64,000 bases of DNA from Nitrogeniibacter aestuarii (lineage in GTDB: Bacteria; Pseudomonadota; Gammaproteobacteria; Burkholderiales; Rhodocyclaceae), in the NCBI RefSeq assembly GCF_017309585.1, contig NZ_CP071321.1:930001-994000 (forward strand). Direction: 5' to 3'. The notes under the pieces were generated by a model. The model was not told where the DNA came from, did not search any database, and was given only the letters and a program-made list of their open reading frames with translations. Positions 17,432-26,678 of this stretch are shown in pieces (positions within the stretch are counted from its first letter, which is position 1; every line of letters starts with the position of its first letter). The translations under genes and the position numbers were made by a program.

Positions 17432-18106
17432 TCAGTCGATGCTCATTGTGGGTGGCCGGGGGCACAGCGGGTTCAGGGCAAAGCGCGTTTCCATGACCGC
17501 GGGTGGGGGAAGGTTCAGGTTCAATACCAAGGTCGGCATGCCTGTCCAGCTGTAAAGGTAGCTGGCTCCACCCGTTTCAGGACTGCGACGGTGCATGTCG
17601 TAACGGCCGTAGCGAGCATCGAGCTGCTGTTGAACTTCCTGCTGCTGCCTGCGATTCTTGGCCGCAGGGAACGTGCGGGTGATGGCGATCACCTGCCATG
17701 ACTGTTGCCCGGAAGCGTTGGGCAGAAGACTCAATGTGACGCGGGTGGGATTGCCCCCTGCCGAGGTGAACTGTCCGATCAGGCTGTGGCCCCCGCATGC
17801 GGCCTCGACCCGGTCCAGACGCCTCAGCAGGTGGTGATCGAACTTGCCCTGGGCGAGACCGGATGCAATGTCGTCTAAGCGACCCTTGTAGAGCGCCTCC
17901 AGTTTCTGACGTTGGCGTCCCGACAGCGGTCGGGCCGTTGTGCTGGGGATTTCATCCCATTTCATACTGCTCAGGCTTTTGGCTCCATCGCCCAGACAGA
18001 TCTTGTCAACGCAAGGCATGGGCTCGGGCGAAGCCGCCATGGCCAGTTGAGCGCTCATGTTCATCGCGATGACCGGGGCGGCGATCATCAGCAGTCCCAG
18101 CCTCAC
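17432..18106 (-). CDS. Hypothetical exported protein
   Basis: A 224-residue protein with a signal peptide (LLMIAAPVIAMNMSAQLAMA, cleavage probably after AMA) and a mature part holding a few cysteines (PCVDKICLGD, ACGGHS) that could form disulfides in the periplasm. I recognise no family. It starts with GTG and overlaps the stop of the preceding lipoprotein gene by 4 bases (GTGA), so the two are translationally coupled. Confidence 0.65.
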   Translation of the reverse strand: MRLGLLMIAAPVIAMNMSAQLAMAASPEPMPCVDKICLGDGAKSLSSMKWDEIPSTTARPLSGRQRQKLEALYKGRLDDIASGLAQGKFDHHLLRRLDRVEAACGGHSLIGQFTSAGGNPTRVTLSLLPNASGQQSWQVIAITRTFPAAKNRRQQQEVQQQLDARYGRYDMHRRSPETGGASYLYSWTGMPTLVLNLNLPPPAVMETRFALNPLCPRPPTMSID

Positions 18107-18312
18107 CGGAAAATGCTCTTCAGGTCGTTGATGGCGCCGCGCAGGTCACGGGCTGTTGTACTGGCCTCGTGGGCCGCATCGCGCACATCACGGGCACTCG
18201 TGGCACTTCCCGACGCGGGCTGCTCTGTTTCAGCCTGTTGAGGTTGGGTCGTTACGCAAGCTGACAGGGCAAGGGCGATACAGACGATGGGGGTGATCAA
18301 TGGCGTTTTCAT
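18103..18312 (-). CDS. Small lipoprotein
   Basis: A 69-residue protein with a clear lipoprotein signal: a hydrophobic stretch followed by the lipobox LSAC (cysteine at residue 19). The mature part is short, charged and likely helical (ARDVRDAAHEASTTARDLRG). It is probably anchored to the outer or inner membrane. It leads a small unit with the exported protein and the MDR enzyme. Function unknown. Confidence 0.7.
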   Translation of the reverse strand: MKTPLITPIVCIALALSACVTTQPQQAETEQPASGSATSARDVRDAAHEASTTARDLRGAINDLKSIFR

Positions 18313-18354
18313 GATTTCTCCAGAATGGGGAACGAGGAGAACGCACTATAGGGG

Positions 18355-18375
18355 GCGAATTCTTTGCGAATTCTT
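18355..18375. repeat. Tandem direct repeat GCGAATTCTT
   Basis: Two copies of GCGAATTCTT are separated by one T, between the divergent lipoprotein and PEP-CTERM genes. The 11-base period is one helical turn, so it could be a binding site, but no regulator can be named. Confidence 0.4.
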
Positions 18376-18539
18376 GGGGGTGGCACCCTGAGGTTGAAGG
18401 GCGAGCGAGCCATCTATCCGGAGTCGATGAACCCGGTTCATCCATTGGTGGATACCGGAGGTAATGCAAAGAAATCCCAAAGGATTGGGCATGTACAGTC
18501 GGGCCAACTCGATACCCGATCCATATGAAGGTGATTTGC

Positions 18540-19220
18540 ATGACAAGAAAACCAGTCGCATTCGTCTGTGCCGTTTTGTGGCCAGCGCTCAGCTTCGCGC
18601 TCCCGATCGTTCACACGTCGGATTTCATTGATGATGCCGCCCGTAGCCATTTCAACAGTTTTGAAAACATTTCCAGCACCAATGGCATGTATGACGGTGG
18701 TTCTGGGCCTTACGTCGAGGATGGCATTCGCGTTGAGCAGATCAATGGTGACGCGGGTGACAGCATCCTCGTGAACTACGACCCCGGTGGTCGTGACGGT
18801 CAGTACAGTTGGTACCCCATCGGGGGCGACCGGGGCTACACCCAGATCAGTCTGGTCAGCGGACTGGATTTCGATGACCTAGGCTTTTTGATTGGAAGTG
18901 GTTTCATCCCCACGCGAGGCGCGGCATATTACGAGCTATGGAATGACGGTGCACGGATCCTGTCCGGTTCGGTCAGTCACCAAAGCGCATTCCACTATCT
19001 TGGATTCGAAGGGGGCGGCTTTGACACCATACGGCTCTGGGATGGCGCGAATGGATCCAGCGTGGCCATCAATGCCCTTTTTCTCGATGCCATCGAAACG
19101 CGTGCCCCCGTGCCTGGCGTGCCGGAGCCCGAGACTGTCTCCATGCTGGGGCTCGGTTTGCTGGTCCTGGGGGCGAAACACTATCGTCGCGCGTCGCGGA
19201 AAGTCGATTCGTCCGAATGA
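18540..19220 (+). CDS. PEP-CTERM sorting domain protein
   Basis: A secreted protein of 226 residues with an N-terminal signal peptide (FVCAVLWPALSFA). The C-terminal PEP-CTERM tripartite signal is VPEPETVSMLGLGLLVLGAK followed by the basic end HYRRASRK. Such proteins are processed by exosortase (EpsH/XrtA) and exported with exopolysaccharide. The central part is glycine- and aspartate-rich and beta-like, without a named domain. The start at 18540 has an AAGGTG site; an ATG 15 bases upstream is less likely. No exosortase gene is in the window. Confidence 0.8.
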   Translation: MTRKPVAFVCAVLWPALSFALPIVHTSDFIDDAARSHFNSFENISSTNGMYDGGSGPYVEDGIRVEQINGDAGDSILVNYDPGGRDGQYSWYPIGGDRGYTQISLVSGLDFDDLGFLIGSGFIPTRGAAYYELWNDGARILSGSVSHQSAFHYLGFEGGGFDTIRLWDGANGSSVAINALFLDAIETRAPVPGVPEPETVSMLGLGLLVLGAKHYRRASRKVDSSE

Positions 19221-19317
19221 GCAGAGTCGGATGCCCGCAGGGCGGGGTGGAGCCCCGTCCCGGCCGACACATCGTTTGTTTGTCGGTCACGCGCGGTCAG
19301 AAGGCTCGTAGACAGTC

Positions 19318-19977
19318 ATGCATCTATTGCTGATAGAAGACGATCTCGACCTGGGTGCCGCCCTGCAGCGGGCCTTGATGGGTCACGGGTACGCATGCAC
19401 CTGGGTCAGAAGCGTCAAGGATGCGCGCTCGCAGGTCCAGGCATTCGAACAGTTTGCCTGTCTGGTGCTGGATCTGGGGCTGCCTGATGGCGAGGGACTG
19501 GAGGTGCTTCGTGCCTGGCGGCGGGATGGTGTCGTAGTGCCAGTGATCGTCCTGACCGCGCGCGATGCCGTGGCCTCAAAGGTCTCCGGCCTGGATGCTG
19601 GCGCGGACGATTACGTCATCAAGCCCGTGGCCCCGGAGGAACTGGCCTCTCGCATCAGAGCCGTCACCCGGCGCGCGGCGGGGCAGTCATCTTCAGCGTG
19701 GTCATTCGGATCGATGCGTATCCACATCGGCCGACGTGAGGTCAGCCAGAATGACGTGCCCATCCCGCTCTCTCCCAAGGAATTCCAGATCATCGAAGCG
19801 TTGGCGCGGCATGCCGGACAAGTGGTCACCAAGCACCGCATGGCCGAGTTGCTTCAGCCCTATGGGGACCCCCTCGCGTTCAGTACCCTGGACTGGCACA
19901 TACACAATCTGCGCCGCAAGCTTGGCGCGGGCACGATCCAGACCGTGCGCGGCGTTGGTTACTTTCTGGGCGAATGA
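19318..19977 (+). CDS. OmpR-family response regulator
   Basis: A 219-residue two-component regulator. The receiver domain (residues 1-115) shows the acidic pair EDD at 8-10, the phosphoacceptor Asp in LVLDLGLPDGEG (near residue 51) and the conserved Lys in DDYVIKPVAPEEL (near 102). The C-terminal winged helix is of the OmpR/PhoB type (LSPKEFQIIEALARHAGQVV). The closest subgroup is QseB/PmrA/TctD-like. Its stop overlaps the kinase start (ATGA), so the pair is coupled. Targets are unknown. The neighbouring PEP-CTERM gene upstream is a possibility only. Confidence 0.92.
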   Translation: MHLLLIEDDLDLGAALQRALMGHGYACTWVRSVKDARSQVQAFEQFACLVLDLGLPDGEGLEVLRAWRRDGVVVPVIVLTARDAVASKVSGLDAGADDYVIKPVAPEELASRIRAVTRRAAGQSSSAWSFGSMRIHIGRREVSQNDVPIPLSPKEFQIIEALARHAGQVVTKHRMAELLQPYGDPLAFSTLDWHIHNLRRKLGAGTIQTVRGVGYFLGE

Positions 19978-21371
19978 AAGCGCCATCGCTCTCGAAGGTT
20001 CTGGTGGTGACGGTACTGCTGGGTAGCGTTCTGGTCTGGGTGGCCATTTACGGTGTGGGTCTCGCGCTCATGTACTGGCCGGCTTCCGGCGGGTTCGACA
20101 AGCAGATGCGGATATTTGCGGACGGGTTGGCCCAGGTCTCGGAGCAGGATCTGGACCAGGACGCACTGCAGCAATCCATGCTGGGCATCAATCTTGTCAT
20201 CTCCCGGTTTGCCGGCGATACCCCTCACAACGATGCCGTTGGCTTCAACCTTTGGCGTGCTGACGGCCAATGGGCGGCGGGCAGTCCCAATGTGCCGCGA
20301 CAACGGGCGAGTTCGCCGGGAACGGAAGGTTTTTTTGACGCCACCCTGGAGGGGGAAGACTACCGGGGGTTTGTTCGCTGGACCGCGAATCGGGTGTACC
20401 AGATCGAGGTCTTGCACACGGCGAGGGGACGCCGGACGGACTTCAATGCAGTGATGCTCAGCCCTGTCAGCATTGTTGCCCCTCTTCTGGTGGGATTGCC
20501 CATGCTGTTGCTGCCGGTGTTGTTCGTGGTGCGCTGCGGGTTGAAACCCCTGAAGAAGTTCTCGGAAGCATTGTCTGCTCGAAAGCCGGACGACCTTACG
20601 CCCATCCAGACCGGTGATCTGGTGTCGGAACTGAGGCCGGTGGTGGAGGAAGTGAACGGAACTCTGGGTCGGCTGGATGCCCTCCTGAAGCGGGAGCGGG
20701 ATTTCCTCGCCGACGCCGCCCACGAGTTGCGCACCCCTCTTGCGGTCGTGAGTGCCCAGGCCGACGAGGTACTGCGGGCCGTCTCACCCGAGGCCCGGAC
20801 CGAGGCTGCCGCGGTACTCAAGGCGGGTCTGGGCCGCGCCAATCGGCTGGTGAACCAGCTGCTGACCCTGGCACGACTGGAAGCCCAGGCCGACATGGAA
20901 GCAACTGATGACGATGCGGCCGATATCGTTCGGGAGTGTCTCGCCGCCTATGCCCAGGAGGCCCGCACCAGATCGATTGAACTCATCTATCAGGGGCCCG
21001 ATCACCTCGCTGTGGGACGGGCTGGCCATCTTTTCGAAGGCATCGTCGGAAATCTGGTGGCCAATGCCATCCGGTATGGCCACGCAGGCGGCCAGGTACT
21101 TGTTCGAATGGAACCCTCTTGCGACGGAGAAACCTGGACCCTGTCGGTCAGCGATGACGGACCGGGTATTCCGCTGGAAGATCGGGAACGCATATTCGAG
21201 CGGTTTCGGCGGGGCAGTCAATTGGGGGCTGCGGGCTCCGGCCTCGGTCTAGCCATCGTCGCTTCCGCTGCACGTCAGGCCGGGGCCGAAATCGAACTCG
21301 GGGCTGGACTGGAAGCCCGCGGGTTGAGCGTGCGGGTCTCCTGGCCGGCAAAACCCTGTCCGCGGCCGTGA
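19974..21371 (+). CDS. Sensor histidine kinase partner of the OmpR-type regulator
   Basis: A 465-residue membrane kinase. A membrane segment near residues 8-33, a periplasmic domain of about 125 residues and a second membrane segment (SIVAPLLVGLPMLLLPVLFV) are followed by a HAMP-like linker. The dimerisation box is FLADAAHELRTPLAVVSAQ, with the phosphorylated His near residue 250. The ATPase domain carries the N box (NLVANAIRYG), the G1 box (VSDDGPGIP) and the G2 box (GSGLGLAIV). The organisation matches the QseC/PmrB/TctE class. The signal is unknown. Confidence 0.92.
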   Translation: MKAPSLSKVLVVTVLLGSVLVWVAIYGVGLALMYWPASGGFDKQMRIFADGLAQVSEQDLDQDALQQSMLGINLVISRFAGDTPHNDAVGFNLWRADGQWAAGSPNVPRQRASSPGTEGFFDATLEGEDYRGFVRWTANRVYQIEVLHTARGRRTDFNAVMLSPVSIVAPLLVGLPMLLLPVLFVVRCGLKPLKKFSEALSARKPDDLTPIQTGDLVSELRPVVEEVNGTLGRLDALLKRERDFLADAAHELRTPLAVVSAQADEVLRAVSPEARTEAAAVLKAGLGRANRLVNQLLTLARLEAQADMEATDDDAADIVRECLAAYAQEARTRSIELIYQGPDHLAVGRAGHLFEGIVGNLVANAIRYGHAGGQVLVRMEPSCDGETWTLSVSDDGPGIPLEDRERIFERFRRGSQLGAAGSGLGLAIVASAARQAGAEIELGAGLEARGLSVRVSWPAKPCPRP

Positions 21372-21752
21372 GCAAATCCAGGCGTCGGGCGACGTCATCC
21401 ACACGCATCGGTTTCGTTTCGCCCTCGAGCTCAGGCCGGCGCGTTGATCGCCATCTGGCATCAGAACTCCAATGAACACAGACCCTGCCGAAGGATCGGT
21501 CGACGCCCTCCAACCAATTCGCCCTCCATCATCGACATAAGTCATGTTGGTCCCCGGGCCACCTTCAAGACGGCTGGGTTGTTGTCGGGGAATGGGTCTC
21601 CGACAGGCCGCTCCGGGGCGAGCTCAAGACGCCTAGTCGGCGGTTGGCAGATCCAGGCGCTCTCCGGGTGGCGAGGCTTCGGCCGGCCCGGGAGTTCAGT
21701 CGTGTGGGGGTGATGTCTCTGGCCGACCCGAAGCGGATCTTCAACGTTCTAA
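21372..21752. other. Stretch without a recognisable gene
   Basis: About 380 bases lie between the histidine kinase and the 3' end of the LysR gene. Several short open frames exist on both strands, but none has a start site, a domain or coding-like character that I can support. I see no terminator with a clear T-run. Confidence 0.5.
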
Positions 21753-22610
21753 TCAATGCACCCAGCGCTGGGACCAGTCGATCGGTTCGGCGCAGGTGGC
21801 TTTGAGCGTGTCGATGGCTTGCGCCAGAAATGGGGAGCGGTTTTCGCGCGAGTAGACGAGATAGACCGGGTATGAAAACTCGGGTGCCCCCTCCACCCGT
21901 GTCAGTTCGCCCGTTTGCAGGTAGTGCTCGACCACGCGAGTTCTGAAGTAGCCACGGCCGCCATGCTGGAGCAGATACTGGAGGGCGAGGGGGCCGAGGT
22001 TGAAGCTCAGGGCCGACCGGGTCTGCTGGGGCAGGGCGATGTCGTGCTGGTGGCGAAACTCCGGGCCCCAGTCGACATAGATGTAGGGTTCGTCACCCTG
22101 CGTCGCCCTGACCTGGATCAGCTTTTCCTCAAGCAGTTGTTCAACCTGTATCCCCGGCCGGTACACCGGCTGGAACACCAGCGCGGCATCCAGTTCGCCC
22201 TCGGCCACTTTCACCTGCAGCGCTTCTCCATCACCTGATTCGACGCGAATCGCCTGGGACGGCGCCACGTCGCGCAGGCGCACGGCCCACGCAAAGAGCA
22301 TGGGGTTGGAGAGGGTGACCTCGCCGCCGAACGCGAACAGGGTTTCATGGCCTTGCGGAAGGGGGAGGTCGCGCAGGGTGGCCTCCCAAACCTGCATCAG
22401 GCGTGCCGCGTGCCCGAGAAAGCGCTCGCCGTTGGCGGTCATGCTCGCGCCGTGCCGGCTGCGCACGAAGAGGATGCAGCCGAGCATGGATTCCAGGTTC
22501 TGGATACGCGCCGTCACGGTGGTCTGGGTCACGTGCAGTTGCTCCGCGGCGGCCACGAAGCTGCCGCAGCGGACCACCTCGATAAAAGTTTTTGCCAGCG
22601 TAATGTCCAC
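21753..22610 (-). CDS. LysR-family transcriptional regulator
   Basis: A 285-residue LysR regulator starting with GTG. The helix-turn-helix is at residues 3-60 (FVAAAEQLHVTQTTVTARIQNLE), followed by the effector-binding domain. It is divergent from the HPP-CBS/ccoG/hmp genes across a gap of about 150 bases, which suggests that it controls them. The intergenic region has an AT-rich patch near 22620-22680 suitable for LysR binding, but I cannot define one box with confidence. Confidence 0.85.
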   Translation of the reverse strand: MDITLAKTFIEVVRCGSFVAAAEQLHVTQTTVTARIQNLESMLGCILFVRSRHGASMTANGERFLGHAARLMQVWEATLRDLPLPQGHETLFAFGGEVTLSNPMLFAWAVRLRDVAPSQAIRVESGDGEALQVKVAEGELDAALVFQPVYRPGIQVEQLLEEKLIQVRATQGDEPYIYVDWGPEFRHQHDIALPQQTRSALSFNLGPLALQYLLQHGGRGYFRTRVVEHYLQTGELTRVEGAPEFSYPVYLVYSRENRSPFLAQAIDTLKATCAEPIDWSQRWVH

Positions 22611-22761
22611 AACCGCGCTCCACGCTTGATGTATTTGATTTTTCGATATTTCGGCTCAGCCGATTTCATTTTACGCGATCGATTCGGCCTCCTAGCATGC
22701 GACCTTCCTTCAATCAGTGCGGGTCTGCCTTGCCGGACATGCACATGTGTTTCGGTCCCGT

Positions 22762-23865
22762 ATGCTCAAACGACGGCAGTTCGGTCGTCTCCTTTCGATG
22801 CCGTTGTTCGGCCTGCCACCACGGCGCCTGCCGGCGGTGCTCGCCGTGCGCAGTGGTGTGCAGTGGTGTGCGGCCACCGGAGCTTGCCTGGGCATTCTGG
22901 CGGCGGCCCTGGGCACCTGGGCGCTGTTGCCGGCCAATGCCGTCTGGCTGATCGCGCCCATGGGGGCCAGCGCCGTGCTGGTCTTTGCGGTGCCCTCCAG
23001 CCCGCTGGCGCAACCCTGGCCGGTGATTGTGGGCAATACCGGCAGCGCCCTGGTGGGGGTCGTCTGCGCCAGCCACATTCCGGAGCCGGCCCTTGCCGCG
23101 GCGCTGGCCGTCGGCCTTGCCATTGTCGTCATGTCGCTCACCCACAGCCTGCATCCGCCGGGCGGGGCCACAGCCTTGCTGGCGGTGCTGATGCATGCCG
23201 AGACGCCGATATTCGCCGTGCATCCGGTGGCCATCAACTCGGTGCTCCTGGTGGTGGCGGGCGTCGTGTTTCACCGGCTCGGGGCGCACCCTTACCCGCA
23301 CCAAGCGGCGCCGCCGGGCCGGCCGCGTCGCTTCAGCGATGCCGATATCGATGTCGCCCTGCGTGAGCACGACGCACTGCTCGATGTGAGTCGGGCCGAT
23401 ATCGAAACCCTGCTCGAGCACGCCGAAACCGCCGCCTACCGGCGCACGCTCGGGGCCGTGCGGTGCGAGCAGATCATGGTGCGCCCGGTCTGTCAGGTGA
23501 AACGCAACACCCCCGTGAGCGAGGCCCATCGACTGATGCGCCAGCATCGTGTCAAAGCGCTGCCGGTGACCGCAGGTGGCGGCCTTGTCGTGGGCATCCT
23601 CACCGCCTGGGACGTGCTCGAACATCTGGCCACGCGCCAGCCGGGCCGCCATGCCGCGGTCGGTGCGCTCATGAGCACGCCGGTGGTCACCGCGCGTGCC
23701 GATCGTCCGGTGGTCGAGCTGGTCAGGCTCATTGCCGGCGGCGCCAATCATCACATCCCGATCGTTGATCAACATCAGCGTCTGGTCGGGATCCTCACGC
23801 AGTCGGACTTGATCCGGACGCTCCACCTGGCCGTTCATCCCGGCCCGCTCGACAACGCATCATGA
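22762..23865 (+). CDS. HPP-family membrane protein with CBS pair
   Basis: The N-terminal part (about 170 residues) has four membrane segments with the HPP signature: a GASAVLVFAVPSSPLAQPW segment and the LHPPGGATALLAVL motif. The C-terminal part (about residues 235-360) holds two CBS domains with the PVTAGGGLVVGILT and IPIVDQHQRLVGILT repeats, which usually bind adenine nucleotides. A plant HPP protein has been described as a nitrite transporter, which would fit the neighbouring nitrosative-stress gene hmp, but that link is inference. The start is uncertain: GTG 22717, ATG 22762 or ATG 22798, none with a strong ribosome site. It overlaps ccoG by 4 bases. Confidence 0.85.
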   Translation: MLKRRQFGRLLSMPLFGLPPRRLPAVLAVRSGVQWCAATGACLGILAAALGTWALLPANAVWLIAPMGASAVLVFAVPSSPLAQPWPVIVGNTGSALVGVVCASHIPEPALAAALAVGLAIVVMSLTHSLHPPGGATALLAVLMHAETPIFAVHPVAINSVLLVVAGVVFHRLGAHPYPHQAAPPGRPRRFSDADIDVALREHDALLDVSRADIETLLEHAETAAYRRTLGAVRCEQIMVRPVCQVKRNTPVSEAHRLMRQHRVKALPVTAGGGLVVGILTAWDVLEHLATRQPGRHAAVGALMSTPVVTARADRPVVELVRLIAGGANHHIPIVDQHQRLVGILTQSDLIRTLHLAVHPGPLDNAS

Positions 23866-25253
23866 AAGACAACGCTTCACCCGTCATCCCCATCACGCCG
23901 CTGTACGCCAAACGCAAGAAGATCCATCCGCGCACCATCCACGGCCTCTTCCAGCGCTGGCGATGGGTGTTCGTGTGGCTCACCCAGCTGCTGTTCTACG
24001 GTCTGCCATGGTTGCCGTGGAACGGTCGTCAGGCGGCGCTGTTCGACCTGGATGCCCGGCGCTTTTATGTGTTCGACCTGGTGCTCTGGCCACAGGACAC
24101 GATCTATCTCGCGGCCATTCTGGTGCTCAGTGCGCTGGCGTTGTTTCTGTTCACGGCGGTGGCGGGGCGCCTGTGGTGTGGTTACACCTGTCCGCAGACG
24201 GTGTACACCGAAATATTCCTGTGGATCGAGGCGCGCGTCGAAGGCGACCGCAACAAGCGCATGAAGCTCGATCAGGCGCCCTGGAGCCTGCACAAGCTCA
24301 AGCTGCGAGTCGTCAAACACAGCCTGTGGCTGCTGGTTTCGGCGTGGACCGGTTTCACCTTCGTGGGCTACTTTACCCCGATCGACCAGCTTGGCAGTGC
24401 CTTCGTGACCGGTACCGCCGGAGCGTGGTCGATGTTCTGGGTCTGCTTCTATGCGCTGGCCACCTACGGCAACGCTGGGTTCATGCGCGAGCAGATGTGC
24501 AAGTACATCTGTCCGTATGCGCAGTTCCAGACCGTGATGTTCGACAACGACACGCTGATCATCGCCTACGACCAGCAGCGGGGCGAGTCGCGTGGCGGCC
24601 GGGCGCGGAGCGCCGACCCGACCGCGCTCGGGCTGGGTGACTGCATCGACTGCAGCATCTGCGTGCAGGTGTGCCCCACGGGTATCGACATTCGCGACGG
24701 CTTGCAGATGGAGTGCATCGGGTGTGCTGCCTGTATTGATGCCTGCGATCAGGTGATGGACAAGATGAACTACCCGCGCGGGCTGATTCGCTATTCAAGC
24801 GAAAACGCGCTGGTGGGCGGGCACAACCCGATGCGCAGGATGCTGCGGCCGCGGGTGCTGATCTATTCGGTGATCTTCATGGCGCTGAGCGCCGCGCTGG
24901 CCGCCTCGCTCATGACGCGCATGCCGCTCAAGGTCGATCTTCAACGCGACCGCAACACCCTGGCGCGGGAAGTGGCCGATGGCCAGATCGAAAACGTGTT
25001 CCAGCTCGTCATCATCAACGCGACGGAAACGGCGCACGACTATCGCATTGCCGTGGATGGCCTCGACGGCATCCGCCTCGATCAGACGCAGGCGATCCGC
25101 ATCGACGCGGCATCAAGGGGCTCGAGCGTGATCCGTGTCCATGCCCCTGCCGATGCCGCCGCTTCGGGCGCTCACGACATCCGCTTTACGGTCACTGACG
25201 TGGCCGACCCGAGCATCAGTGTCTCCGAGCGCAGCCGGTTCTGGCTGCCGTGA
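23862..25253 (+). CDS. ccoG: Cytochrome c oxidase accessory protein CcoG (second copy)
   Basis: A 463-residue paralogue of the CcoG encoded at 13220-14632, with the same layout: membrane segments, an N-terminal CGYTCPQTVYT motif, two [4Fe-4S] motifs (CIDCSICVQVCPTG and CIGCAACIDACDQ) and a C-terminal Ig-like domain ending SRFWLP. The ATG overlaps the stop of the HPP-CBS gene (ATGA). As for the first copy, no ccoNOQP oxidase genes are beside it. Here it lies between a possible nitrite/anion membrane protein and flavohemoglobin. Confidence 0.92.
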   Translation: MKDNASPVIPITPLYAKRKKIHPRTIHGLFQRWRWVFVWLTQLLFYGLPWLPWNGRQAALFDLDARRFYVFDLVLWPQDTIYLAAILVLSALALFLFTAVAGRLWCGYTCPQTVYTEIFLWIEARVEGDRNKRMKLDQAPWSLHKLKLRVVKHSLWLLVSAWTGFTFVGYFTPIDQLGSAFVTGTAGAWSMFWVCFYALATYGNAGFMREQMCKYICPYAQFQTVMFDNDTLIIAYDQQRGESRGGRARSADPTALGLGDCIDCSICVQVCPTGIDIRDGLQMECIGCAACIDACDQVMDKMNYPRGLIRYSSENALVGGHNPMRRMLRPRVLIYSVIFMALSAALAASLMTRMPLKVDLQRDRNTLAREVADGQIENVFQLVIINATETAHDYRIAVDGLDGIRLDQTQAIRIDAASRGSSVIRVHAPADAAASGAHDIRFTVTDVADPSISVSERSRFWLP

Positions 25254-25380
25254 TCGCACGGGCCTGACGCCACCCCCCCACGCAGAACCAGAATCGCCAC
25301 GCCGGAGCATCTCCCGTCAGGAGGCTTTCGGCGCGGCTCACCACACATCCCCCGTCATCTCCAACCATGAGGAAGACCCC

Positions 25381-26568
25381 ATGCTGACCGAACAACAACG
25401 CGACATCATCAAGGCCACCGTGCCGCTGCTCGAATCGGGGGGCGAAGCGCTCACCACCCATTTCTATCAGCTGATGCTGGGCAACTATCCGCAGGTGCGG
25501 CCGCTGTTCAACCAGGCGCACCAGGCCAGCGGTACCCAGCAACGCGCCTTGGCCAACGGGGTGCTGACCTATGCGCGCAACATCGACCGGCTCGAAGCGC
25601 TCGGCCCGCTCGCGGCGCAGATCGTCAACAAGCATGTGGCCCTGCAGATCCAGCCCGAGCACTATCCCATCGTCGGCACCTGCCTGCTGCAGGCCATCAA
25701 AGAGGTGTTGGGACCCGAGCTGGCCAACGACGGCGTCATCGATGCCTGGCGGGTGGCCTACCAGCAACTGGCCGATATCCTCATCGGCGCAGAACGCGAG
25801 GCCTACGACACGCTCGCTGCGGCCCCGGGCGGCTGGCGCGGCGGCCGGACGTTCCGCGTCGTGCGCAAAGAACGCGAAAGTGCGCAGATCGCCTCCTTCT
25901 ACCTGGAGCCGGTCGACGGCGACGCCGTGCTCGACTTCAAACCCGGGCAGTACATCGGCCTGCGCCTTGTCATCGACGGGCAGGAGGTTCGACGCAACTA
26001 CTCTCTGTCCGCCGCCCCCAATGGCGTGGGGTATCGCATCAGCGTCAAGCGCGAGCCGGGCGGGGTGGTCTCGACCCATCTGCACGACCGCGTGTCAGAA
26101 GGCAGCACGCTCGAACTGTTCCCGCCTGCGGGGGCCTTCACGCTCAAGGATGGCGATCACCCGCTGGTGCTGATCAGTGGCGGCGTCGGCATCACGCCGA
26201 CCCTGGCCATGGCCGAAGCCGCGCTGATGAACAGCGACCGGACCGTGGTGTTCATTCACTACGCCCGCGACGCCGAATCCCATGCCTTTGGCCAGCTCGT
26301 CCATCGCTGGCGTGCCCACTATCCGCAGTTCAAGCCGTATATCGTGTATGAGCACAGCGACGACGGCGCGCCAGACGCTCCGGACGCGCTCGGGCGCCCG
26401 ACCCTGGAGCAGCTCAAGCAGTGGCTGCCGGACCCCCCTGTTTTCGATGCCTACTTTCTCGGTCCCAAACCGTTCATGGCGGCGATCAAGCGGTTTCTGA
26501 CACAGCTCGGGCTGCCCGAAGGACACATCCATTTCGAATTCTTCGGCCCGGCTGAAGATCTGAACTAA
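25381..26568 (+). CDS. hmp: Flavohemoglobin (nitric oxide dioxygenase)
   Basis: Converts NO to nitrate with O2 and NAD(P)H in the cytoplasm. Of 395 residues, the N-terminal globin domain (1-140) has its heme-ligand His in IVNKHVALQIQPEHY (near residue 86). An FAD-binding reductase domain follows (RRNYSLSAAP, near residue 205), then the NAD domain (VLISGGVGITPTLAM near 262, and a C-terminal YFLGPKPFM). The start at 25381 (MLTEQQRDI) is the family's normal N-terminus; an upstream open extension should be ignored. It follows ccoG by 127 bases. No NsrR or FNR box was recognised with confidence. Confidence 0.95.
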   Translation: MLTEQQRDIIKATVPLLESGGEALTTHFYQLMLGNYPQVRPLFNQAHQASGTQQRALANGVLTYARNIDRLEALGPLAAQIVNKHVALQIQPEHYPIVGTCLLQAIKEVLGPELANDGVIDAWRVAYQQLADILIGAEREAYDTLAAAPGGWRGGRTFRVVRKERESAQIASFYLEPVDGDAVLDFKPGQYIGLRLVIDGQEVRRNYSLSAAPNGVGYRISVKREPGGVVSTHLHDRVSEGSTLELFPPAGAFTLKDGDHPLVLISGGVGITPTLAMAEAALMNSDRTVVFIHYARDAESHAFGQLVHRWRAHYPQFKPYIVYEHSDDGAPDAPDALGRPTLEQLKQWLPDPPVFDAYFLGPKPFMAAIKRFLTQLGLPEGHIHFEFFGPAEDLN

Positions 26569-26582
26569 GCCCCGGCGGCGCT

Positions 26583-26609
26583 ACCGTCAGCGGCACGTGC
26601 GCTGACGGT
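26583..26609. terminator. Hairpin between convergent hmp and azoreductase genes
   Basis: The inverted repeat ACCGTCAGCG / CGCTGACGGT with a 7-base loop lies 15 bases after the hmp stop. It has no strong T-run, but its position between converging genes suggests a bidirectional stop. Confidence 0.5.
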
Positions 26610-26678
26610 GGCGTGCCATGCGCGCTGGCGATGGACCTGTGAGAGGGGCCGACGCCGCCGCTCGCAAGGTGCCAGCCT

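Noticed and set aside
25135..25380. N-terminal extension of flavohemoglobin
   Set aside because: The in-frame extension overlaps the end of ccoG and is not part of the globin family; the normal N-terminus begins at 25381.
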